Below are positions 6,815 through 11,787 of a stretch of DNA of 11,787 bases, piece after piece. The notes under the pieces are model-generated. The model saw only the letters and a list, made by a program, of their open reading frames with translations, was not told the origin of the DNA and searched no databases. The position numbers and the translations under genes are program-made. The stretch is from an uncultured Eubacteriales bacterium (GTDB lineage Bacteria; Bacillota; Clostridia; Christensenellales; CAG-917), in NCBI GenBank assembly GCA_900550855.1, contig URTQ01000031.1, positions 1 through 11,787 of the forward strand. Direction: 5' to 3'. Position 1 is the first letter of the stretch, and each line of letters begins with the position of its first letter.

Positions 6815-9163
6815 TTGAAAGTTATCGTCGCTAAGAAAGCGGGATTTTGCAACGGCGTGAAAAAGGCGGTGAACACCGCCGTTTCGCTTGCCGAAAAATA
6901 CGGTAAAATCTACACTTTGGGCGAACTCGTGCACAACGAACTCGTCACCGAGTACCTTTGCGAAAAAGGCGCTATTTGCCTTAAAACAGAGGATTGCGAC
7001 AAACTTAAAAAAGGCGACGTCGCGCTTATCCGCGCTCACGGTATAACCAAAGAACTCGAAGCCGAATTGAAAGAGAGAGGCATTGTGCTTTTCGACGCTA
7101 CTTGCCCCGTCGTCAAGCGTAATCAAAAACTTGCCGAAGACAGAGCGAAAACTGGCGACGACGTCATAATCGTGGGCGACAAAAATCACGACGAAGTGAT
7201 AGGCGTTGCGTCGTATGCGGGGAAGAACTGCAAGGTCGTTTCGGACGGCGAAACTTTGCCTATCGGCGAAAAATCGACCTCGATTTTGTTCCAAACCACG
7301 ATTTTGCCCGAAAAATTTGAAAAAATTGAAGAATTTGCAAAGAATTTTGAAAAAAACCACAATAATTTAGTTGGCATTTTCAATACTATTTGCTATACTA
7401 CAAAAGAGAAACAGGACGAAGCGCGCGCACTCGCCGAAAAGTCGGACGCGGTTTTGGTTCTCGGAAGCCATACGAGCGCAAACACAAGACGTTTGTTCGA
7501 GGTGGCAAAAGAGGTCAATCCGAATACGTTTTTCGTCGAAAACGCAAACAACGCTCTGAATCAAACAAAATTTATCAAGGATATTCAATGTGTATCGATT
7601 GTCGCAGGGGCTTCGACTCCGCCGTGGTTGATACAGGAGGTAACAAGACTTATGAGTGAAACTCAAAAGAACGCTGTGGAAACAGTTGAAACTGAAGTGA
7701 AAAACGAGGCAACACTTCAAGAGCAAACAGTCGCCGAAGAAAAAGAACCCACCACTATGGCAGACCTTTTGAAATCTGCAACTTCCGTCGGCTACACCAA
7801 TTACAAAGTCGGCAAACGCATCAAAGGCAAAGTCATCAGCGCTGGCGATAGCGGCATCTACGTCGCAATCGGCGGAAAGAAAGACGGTTTCATTGATAAG
7901 AGTGAAGCATCTTTGGACGGCAACTACAATCCTGCCGACTACAAAGAGGGCGATGAAATTCAAGCAACTATTCTTGCTGTCAACAAAGAGTATGTGTCTT
8001 TGTCCAAAAAGGACGTAGACGCAGTGCGTCTTGAAGAAGCAGAAGCGGAAAAGGCTCTTGCGCAAGGCGAATTTTCTTTGACTATGACGGAAGTCGTCAA
8101 GGGCGGTTTGAGAGGAAGACTCGGTCAATACACCATCTTCGTTCCCGCAAGCCAAATCAGAATGGGTTACGTCAGCAACCTCGAAGATTACAAAGGCAAA
8201 ACGCTTCGTTTGACGCTTATGCCCCCGAAGGAAAAAGAAAACACCGAGGCTGAGGGCGAAGAAACCGCTCAAAGCGAAGATAAACCCCAAAAGAAGTCGA
8301 GATATTTGTTCGCTTCTCAACGTATCATTCTCGAAAGAGAAAAGAAAGAAAAAGAGGATCTTTTCTGGAACAACATTCACGTTCACGACATCGTGACCGG
8401 CAAAGTTAAGAGATTCACGCAATTCGGCGCATTCGTAAACGTTCGCGGTTTCGATTGCCTCGCTCACATTTCCGAACTTTCTTGGAACAAGATCACCGAT
8501 CCTTCCACCGTTCTCACCATCGGCGAGAGTTACGACTTCGTAGTTCTCAAAATGGACAGAGAAACGGGCAAAATCTCTCTCGGTTACAAACAACTTCAAA
8601 AGAAACCCTACGAAGTTGCGGCAGAGAAGTTCCCCGTCGGTACGGTCATCAAAGGCAAGGTTGAAAGAATCTTCCCCTACGGTGCATTCGTATCCATCGA
8701 CGACGGCGTAGACGGACTCGTTCACGTTTCTCAAATCTCTCACAACTGGATCAAAGACGCAAACGAAGCGTTGACGGTCGGTCAAGAAGTTGAAGCAAAG
8801 ATCATCGGATTCGACGACAACCGCATCACTCTTTCTATCAAGGAATTGCTTCCTGCACCCGAAGAAACGCAAGTTCAAGAAGGTCAAGAAGAAGCAACCG
8901 ACGAAGAAAAAGCGGCAAAGAGATCTTCCAGAGTCAAGAAGTTCGAACAAAAAGTTGCAGACGGCGAAAACAAACGCGAACGTCGCGGCGCAAAGAAGGA
9001 ATCTTCCAACGAACCCAAAGAATGGGTTTCCGGTAGTTCTTCCGCAACTCTCGGCGATTTGTTCAAGAACCTCAACCTCAACCTCGCAGACGAGGCAGAG
9101 GAAGAAGCAGCACCTGCAAAGAAGACAACTCGCAAAAAGAAAGTTGAAGAACCCGCTGAATAA
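6815..9163 (+). CDS. ispH-rpsA: IspH (HMBPP reductase) fused to 30S ribosomal protein S1
   Basis: A 782-residue fusion. Residues 1-279 are IspH, the 4Fe-4S enzyme that makes IPP and DMAPP in the last step of the MEP pathway. The three cluster cysteines are Cys12 (GFCNGV), Cys97 (DATCP) and Cys193 (NTIC). Substrate-site residues include His40 (VHN), His75 (RAHG), His125/Glu127 (NHDEV), SAN at 221-223, and GAST at 265-268. Residues about 330-676 are S1, with four S1 RNA-binding domains at about 331-398, 417-508, 522-592 and 606-676. Domain 2 carries an acidic insertion near 474-492. A charged tail (677-782) ends in a lysine-rich cluster. The TTG start is supported by GAGGTG at 6805-6810 and by the sequence AKKAGFCNGV directly after it. 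The IspH-S1 fusion is known in many Clostridia. This copy also holds an internal promoter and an internal ribosome binding site (separate entries), so free S1 is probably made too. It ends the operon. Confidence 0.95.
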   Translation: MKVIVAKKAGFCNGVKKAVNTAVSLAEKYGKIYTLGELVHNELVTEYLCEKGAICLKTEDCDKLKKGDVALIRAHGITKELEAELKERGIVLFDATCPVVKRNQKLAEDRAKTGDDVIIVGDKNHDEVIGVASYAGKNCKVVSDGETLPIGEKSTSILFQTTILPEKFEKIEEFAKNFEKNHNNLVGIFNTICYTTKEKQDEARALAEKSDAVLVLGSHTSANTRRLFEVAKEVNPNTFFVENANNALNQTKFIKDIQCVSIVAGASTPPWLIQEVTRLMSETQKNAVETVETEVKNEATLQEQTVAEEKEPTTMADLLKSATSVGYTNYKVGKRIKGKVISAGDSGIYVAIGGKKDGFIDKSEASLDGNYNPADYKEGDEIQATILAVNKEYVSLSKKDVDAVRLEEAEAEKALAQGEFSLTMTEVVKGGLRGRLGQYTIFVPASQIRMGYVSNLEDYKGKTLRLTLMPPKEKENTEAEGEETAQSEDKPQKKSRYLFASQRIILEREKKEKEDLFWNNIHVHDIVTGKVKRFTQFGAFVNVRGFDCLAHISELSWNKITDPSTVLTIGESYDFVVLKMDRETGKISLGYKQLQKKPYEVAAEKFPVGTVIKGKVERIFPYGAFVSIDDGVDGLVHVSQISHNWIKDANEALTVGQEVEAKIIGFDDNRITLSIKELLPAPEETQVQEGQEEATDEEKAAKRSSRVKKFEQKVADGENKRERRGAKKESSNEPKEWVSGSSSATLGDLFKNLNLNLADEAEEEAAPAKKTTRKKKVEEPAE
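7371..7399 (+). promoter_or_regulatory. Predicted internal promoter inside ispH, driving rpsA
   Basis: TTGGCA (7371-7376) and TATACT (7394-7399) are spaced by exactly 17 bases. A TGC directly precedes the -10 (7391-7393), giving an extended -10 element. Each hexamer matches the sigma-A consensus in five of six positions. Upstream, 7318-7370 has repeated A- and T-tracts at roughly helical spacing that resemble an UP element. The start would be near 7406, about 245 bases before the internal ATG at 7652. It overlaps conserved IspH codons (185-195). Confidence 0.6.
7635..7654 (+). promoter_or_regulatory. rpsA: Internal ribosome binding site and start codon for free S1
   Basis: AGGAGGT (7635-7641), a perfect Shine-Dalgarno, lies 10 bases before ATG 7652-7654, which is in frame (residue 280). 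The position is exactly the IspH/S1 junction, right after the conserved IspH end GASTPPWLIQEV. Initiation here would give a 503-residue S1 (MSETQKNAVET...) with all four S1 domains. The site uses the codons CAG and GAG, whereas nearby Gln and Glu codons are mostly CAA and GAA. Confidence 0.6.
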
Positions 9164-9183
9164 TCCTTGTTTGATAAAAAAAC

Positions 9184-9215
9184 AAACCGTTGCTTCGGCA
9201 ACGGTTTATTTTTTT
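9184..9215 (+). terminator. Rho-independent terminator after rpsA
   Basis: AAACCGTTGC (9184-9193) and GCAACGGTTT (9198-9207) form a perfect ten-base-pair stem capped by a TTCG tetraloop with the stabilising C-G closing pair. A short A then seven T residues follow (9209-9215). It begins 21 bases after the stop codon and ends the rluB-to-rpsA operon. Confidence 0.95.
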
Positions 9216-9237
9216 GAAAAAGGCGTACACAAGTAGT

Positions 9238-9267
9238 TTGACAGCCTTTCTATTGTAGTGATATAGT
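9238..9267 (+). promoter_or_regulatory. Sigma-A promoter for trpS
   Basis: A perfect -35 TTGACA (9238-9243) and TATAGT (9262-9267), preceded by TGA as an extended -10, are spaced by 18 bases. The TATAGTATA unit is repeated ten bases downstream (9272-9280), giving a second possible -10. The predicted leader is only about 30 bases, with AGGTG (9294-9298) as the ribosome binding site, so there is no room for a T-box or trp leader. Confidence 0.85.
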
Positions 9268-9302
9268 ATATATAGTATATATTTATAAATAATAGGTGCA
9301 TT

Positions 9303-10346
9303 ATGGCAAAGATTATTTTGACAGGCGACAGACCGACCGGAAGATTGCATATCGGACATTACGTCGGCTCTCTGCGTGAAAGAGTAAAACTTCAAAACAG
9401 CGGAAATTTCGATGAGATTTATATTATGATTGCCGACGCGCAAGCACTCACCGACAACGCCGAACATCCCGAAAAAGTGCGTAGCAACATCATCGAAGTT
9501 GCTCTCGATTATCTTGCATGCGGCATCGACCCCGCAAAATCCACGATTTTCGTTCAATCTTCCGTGCCCGAACTTACGGAACTTTCGTTTTACTATATGA
9601 ATCTCGTTACGCTTTCGAGATTGCAACGCAATCCGACCGTAAAAGCCGAGATAAAAATGCGCGACTTCGAAAAGAGCATTCCGGTAGGATTTTTGACTTA
9701 TCCTATCAGCCAAGCCGCAGATATTACGGCGTTCGAGGCGACGACCGTTCCCGTCGGCGAAGACCAAGAACCGATGTTGGAGCAGTGCAAAGAAATCGTG
9801 CGCAAGTTCAACTCGATTTACGGCGACACTCTTGTCGAACCCGAAATCCTTTTGCCGAACAACAAGCAATGTTGCAGACTTCCCGGTATCGACGGAAAAG
9901 CAAAGATGAGCAAATCGCTCGGCAACTGCATTTACCTTTCGGACACGCCCGACGAGATAAAAACGAAGGTTATGTCGATGTTTACCGACCCCAACCACCT
10001 TCGCATCGAAGATAAAGGCAAGGTGGAAGGGAACACCGTGTTCACATATCTCGACGCATTTGCCACCGACGAGCATTTTGCCGAGTTTTTGCCCGACTAC
10101 AAAAATCTCGACGAACTCAAAGCACATTACAGACGCGGCGGTTTGGGAGACGTGAAAATCAAGAGATTCCTTATCAACGTCTTGCAATCGGAACTTAAAC
10201 CTATATACGAAAGAAGACTCGAACTTGCAAAGAATCCCGACGCCGTTTACGAAATCCTCAAAAACGGTACGCAAAAGGCGAAAGCAAAGGCGGCAGCAAC
10301 GCTTGCAAAAGTGCGCCATTCAATGCAAATTGATTATTTCGACTGA
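9303..10346 (+). CDS. trpS: Tryptophan--tRNA ligase
   Basis: A 347-residue class Ic aminoacyl-tRNA synthetase that charges tRNA-Trp with tryptophan in the cytosol. The ATP-binding signatures are intact: [13 protein letters not shown] (12-24, HIGH at 16-19) and [11 protein letters not shown] (198-208, KMSKS at 201-205). Other TrpRS blocks are recognisable: [12 protein letters not shown] (41-52), [12 protein letters not shown] (83-94), and [14 protein letters not shown] (128-141). Length is normal for bacterial TrpRS (about 330-350). ATG 9303 is preceded by AGGTG with a 4-base gap and is the only start giving the standard N-terminus. It is a monocistronic unit between two terminators, with its own strong promoter. 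No T-box is present, which is notable for a Firmicute synthetase gene. The cognate tRNA-Trp lies about 1.3 kb downstream, beyond two genes on the opposite strand. Confidence 0.97.
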   Translation: MAKIILTGDRPTGRLHIGHYVGSLRERVKLQNSGNFDEIYIMIADAQALTDNAEHPEKVRSNIIEVALDYLACGIDPAKSTIFVQSSVPELTELSFYYMNLVTLSRLQRNPTVKAEIKMRDFEKSIPVGFLTYPISQAADITAFEATTVPVGEDQEPMLEQCKEIVRKFNSIYGDTLVEPEILLPNNKQCCRLPGIDGKAKMSKSLGNCIYLSDTPDEIKTKVMSMFTDPNHLRIEDKGKVEGNTVFTYLDAFATDEHFAEFLPDYKNLDELKAHYRRGGLGDVKIKRFLINVLQSELKPIYERRLELAKNPDAVYEILKNGTQKAKAKAAATLAKVRHSMQIDYFD

Positions 10347-10380
10347 TTGCGCTTTATCGAAAAATACCGCAATAGAATAC

Positions 10381-10407
10381 CAAAAAACCGCTTATCGCGG
10401 TTTTTTG
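10381..10407. terminator. Bidirectional terminator between trpS and the minus-strand membrane-protein gene
   Basis: CAAAAAACCGC (10381-10391) and GCGGTTTTTTG (10397-10407) form a perfect eleven-base-pair stem around TTATC. The stem carries A6 on one side and T6 on the other, so it works as a U-tract terminator in either direction. It lies 34 bases after the trpS stop and 123 bases beyond the end of the convergent gene. The T-rich spacer 10408-10530 contains nothing else that I can support. Confidence 0.9.
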
Positions 10408-10530
10408 TTTGCAAATTTATTGCGTTTAGTTTTATTTTTTTTGTTACCTTTATATCGCAAAATTCTGTGTTGCGTTTGTCGCCGAATTTGCTTTTTGTTT
10501 TATAAGTTCAATCAACGCGGAAGTTGCCGA

Positions 10531-11010
10531 TTATTCGTTTTCGGTTTCCTCGAGAGATTCTTGCGGTTTCTTTGTTCTTGCAAATTCTTTGTTGACAACC
10601 GCTTTTGCGATGCAGTATATCGCCAAAGCGAATGACAACGCGAACATTGCCCAGTTGATTGCCGTTTGCGAGAATATAAGTTCCACCGCGCCGAAAATAA
10701 ATTTGAGAATCGTCATCACGAATATTGCGACGTCGATACCTCTTTTGTCTACGAATAAGTTGACAAACCAAAGAATTATCACCGCAATCGTCAAAATTCC
10801 GATAAAGACGGGGCAAAAGTTTCCGTACCCGAACGGCATATCGCTGAAATACGGATAAAATTCGCTATAATGACACGTCGCGCCGACATACGCGGGCACA
10901 TCGAAGTGCATTTCAACGCCGTTGGGCAAACATTCCAAAACGAGCATTACGATTTCCAAAATGCCGATGGGAATCAAGAAAAGCAAGTGCTTTTTATTGA
11001 TTTGTTTCAT
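10531..11010 (-). CDS. Unrecognised four-helix membrane protein
   Basis: A 159-residue protein that I cannot place in a characterised family. Four hydrophobic helices are visible at about residues 8-28, 64-87, 93-113 and 117-138. Between helices 1 and 2 is a polar loop rich in aromatic residues (about 29-63) containing two cysteines (Cys46, Cys66) and the stretch FYPYFSDMPFGYGN (51-64). The C-terminal tail is charged and acidic (ESLEETENE). Helix 1 starts soon after a basic N-terminus (KQINKK), which predicts a cytoplasmic N-terminus and puts the aromatic loop outside. A very strong ribosome binding site, GAGGTGAGG, sits just before the ATG (plus-strand complement at 11012-11020), so it is a real gene. 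It begins 45 bases after the rnhA stop on the same strand with no terminator between, so it is probably co-transcribed with rnhA. No function is claimed. Confidence 0.85.
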   Translation of the reverse strand: MKQINKKHLLFLIPIGILEIVMLVLECLPNGVEMHFDVPAYVGATCHYSEFYPYFSDMPFGYGNFCPVFIGILTIAVIILWFVNLFVDKRGIDVAIFVMTILKFIFGAVELIFSQTAINWAMFALSFALAIYCIAKAVVNKEFARTKKPQESLEETENE

Positions 11011-11055
11011 ACCTCACCTCGTTAGCGTTTGTTATCGCAATATTGCGTGCCGATG

Positions 11056-11538
11056 TCAAATTCCGTCGGGAATGGGCGGAAGTTCGGCAGGAAGCGTTTT
11101 TTGCAACTCTTTGATTGCGCCGCGTGCGAGTGCGTCGCAACGGTTGTTCAGTTCGTTGTCGGCGTGTCCTTTGACTTTGACGTAAGATACTTCGTGAATT
11201 TGCATAAGAGAGAGAAGTTCTTTCCACAAATCGACGTTTTTCACTTCGTCCTTGCTCGAAGTGCGCCAGCCTTTCATAATCCAGCCGTTTATCCAACCTT
11301 TGAGGAAAGGCTCGACCGAATATGCGCTATCGCTGTATATCGTGACGACGCACGGCTCTATGAGCATTTTCAAACCTTGAATTATTGCGGTGAGTTCCAT
11401 ACGGTTGTTTGTCGTAGACTTTTCCGCGCCGCTTGCTTCTTTTTTGTGACCTTTGTAGAGCATAACGACGCCCCAGCCGCCCACGCCCGGGTTGCCCGAA
11501 CACGCACCGTCTGTGTAGATTTCAACTTGTTTTTTCAT
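11056..11538 (-). CDS. rnhA: Ribonuclease HI
   Basis: A 160-residue endonuclease that cuts the RNA strand of RNA-DNA hybrids (primers, R-loops). The catalytic set falls at positions nearly identical to the Escherichia coli enzyme: Asp10 (YTDGACSGNPG), Glu48 (NNRMEL), Asp70 (YSDSAY), His125 (VKGHADNE) and Asp135 (NNRCDALA). The handle region with its Trp-rich basic segment (WINGWIMKGWR, 82-92) is present. Its length is close to the 155 residues of the E. coli protein. I chose the ATG at 11538 because the protein then starts MKKQVEIYTDG like its orthologues; an upstream in-frame GTG at 11553 adds only five residues. Neither start has a clear Shine-Dalgarno. A promoter-like sequence ends six bases before the ATG, so the mRNA may be leaderless. 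The downstream membrane-protein gene is probably in the same transcript. Confidence 0.95.
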   Translation of the reverse strand: MKKQVEIYTDGACSGNPGVGGWGVVMLYKGHKKEASGAEKSTTNNRMELTAIIQGLKMLIEPCVVTIYSDSAYSVEPFLKGWINGWIMKGWRTSSKDEVKNVDLWKELLSLMQIHEVSYVKVKGHADNELNNRCDALARGAIKELQKTLPAELPPIPDGI

Positions 11539-11544
11539 AGTTTC

Positions 11545-11573
11545 ATTGTACACAATTTTGAATTTGTTTGCAA
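11545..11573 (-). promoter_or_regulatory. Predicted promoter for rnhA (leaderless geometry)
   Basis: On the minus strand TTGCAA (plus 11568-11573) and TACAAT (plus 11545-11550) are spaced by 17 bases. The -10 matches five of six and the -35 four of six. A start seven bases after the -10 coincides with the A of the rnhA ATG at 11538. This fits the absence of a ribosome binding site. Confidence 0.5.
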
Positions 11574-11593
11574 GACAAAGAATTTATTTGCCG

Positions 11594-11616
11594 ATTAATA
11601 ATGAATAATTAATAAT
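11594..11616. repeat. Short AT-only direct repeat
   Basis: ATTAATAAT occurs at 11594-11602 and again at 11608-11616, with GAATA between. It lies in the divergent gap between rnhA and the tRNA gene. It could be an AT-rich spacer, a protein site, or the edge of a dispersed intergenic repeat; the sequence alone does not tell. I see no gene in 11539-11690 apart from the two promoters. Confidence 0.4.
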
Positions 11617-11640
11617 TGCGGTGAATTTCGACTCAAATCA

Positions 11641-11669
11641 TTGACTAAAAACGAAGTGCTTGCTATAAT
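11641..11669 (+). promoter_or_regulatory. Promoter of the tRNA-Trp gene
   Basis: TTGACT (11641-11646) and a perfect TATAAT (11664-11669) are spaced by 17 bases, with TGC before the -10 (11661-11663). This is the closest match to consensus in the window, as expected for a stable RNA gene. The predicted start near 11676 gives a short 5' leader of about 15 bases before the mature tRNA. Confidence 0.92.
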
Positions 11670-11690
11670 AATTAAGCATTAAATTTGCAT

Positions 11691-11765
11691 AGGGGAGTGG
11701 CTCAATGGTAGAGCAACGGTCTCCAAAACCGTCGGTTGCGTGTTCGAGTCGCGTCTCCCCTGCCA
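11691..11765 (+). tRNA. trnW: tRNA-Trp (anticodon CCA), CCA end encoded
   Basis: The cloverleaf is complete. Acceptor stem AGGGGAG (11691-11697) pairs with CTCCCCT (11755-11761) over seven pairs. The D arm is GCTC...GAGC. The anticodon stem ACGGT/ACCGT holds loop CTCCAAA (11721-11727) with anticodon CCA at 11723-11725, reading UGG. The T arm has loop TTCGAGT and two wobble pairs in its stem. The discriminator base is G (11762), the tryptophan identity base, and the terminal CCA is encoded (11763-11765). In many Firmicutes this tRNA stands just upstream of secE-nusG, so those genes may follow beyond the window; that cannot be seen here. Confidence 0.97.
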
Positions 11766-11787
11766 AGAGAAGAAGTCCTATTTATAG

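Noticed and set aside
7367..8950. A 527-codon open frame on the minus strand opposite ispH-rpsA
   Set aside because: It lies opposite a strongly supported coding region, has no ribosome binding site or recognisable domain, and its translation is a composition artefact of the plus-strand codon use (few TTA, CTA or TCA in the needed phase).
9216..9302. T-box or trp leader upstream of trpS
   Set aside because: No specifier loop, T-box sequence or antiterminator is present, and the predicted leader is about 30 bases.
9078..10319. A 413-codon minus-strand frame opposite trpS and the end of rpsA
   Set aside because: It crosses a clear terminator, a promoter and trpS; no domain or ribosome binding site is visible. 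It is a shadow frame.

Overview
The window reads as a chromosomal core region of a low-to-mid GC member of the Bacillota, most likely class Clostridia and probably an uncultured gut-type lineage. The evidence is a GerW/YtfJ sporulation gene, a DacF-type S11 carboxypeptidase, the order rluB / HI0933-family flavoprotein / cmk / plsC / ispH / rpsA that is typical of Clostridia, an IspH fused to ribosomal protein S1, strong GGAGG-type ribosome binding sites and sigma-A promoters. I see no phage, plasmid, insertion sequence or CRISPR, so this is housekeeping sequence rather than an accessory island.

Layout. Positions 56-2070 (+) hold three closely spaced genes: a DUF2953-like membrane protein, gerW/ytfJ and a dacF-like D,D-carboxypeptidase, closed by a hairpin terminator at 2223-2250. 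A promoter at 2280-2308 and a 5'-leader hairpin open a long (+) operon: rluB, surE, a BaiN/YhiN-like flavoprotein, a CMP kinase-acyltransferase fusion (cmk-plsC) and an IspH-ribosomal protein S1 fusion, ending in a UUCG-loop terminator at 9184-9215. trpS follows as a single-gene unit with its own strong promoter and an 11-bp palindromic terminator that can serve both strands. On the minus strand, rnhA (RNase HI) precedes an unrecognised four-helix membrane protein. At the right edge a tRNA-Trp(CCA) has a near-perfect promoter.

How the genes fit together. The left block is sporulation and cell-wall related. The large operon mixes translation (rRNA pseudouridylation, S1), nucleotide metabolism (SurE, CMP kinase), phospholipid synthesis (PlsC) and isoprenoid synthesis (IspH). 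CMP kinase and S1 are old neighbours (cmk-rpsA in many bacteria). Here each has gained a fused partner: CMP kinase with PlsC downstream of it, and S1 with IspH upstream of it.

The most interesting signal is nested inside the ispH-rpsA fusion. A near-consensus extended -10 promoter (7371-7399) lies in the codons around the third iron-sulfur cysteine of IspH. About 250 nt downstream, a perfect AGGAGGT sits before an in-frame ATG (7652) exactly at the IspH/S1 junction. Codon use also changes at that point, with ATA isoleucine codons disappearing and ATC dominating. Together these suggest that the gene makes both the fusion and a free 503-residue S1, so that S1 can be supplied in ribosomal amounts without equal amounts of IspH. 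This is an inference from sequence only. No wholly novel multi-gene system is visible.
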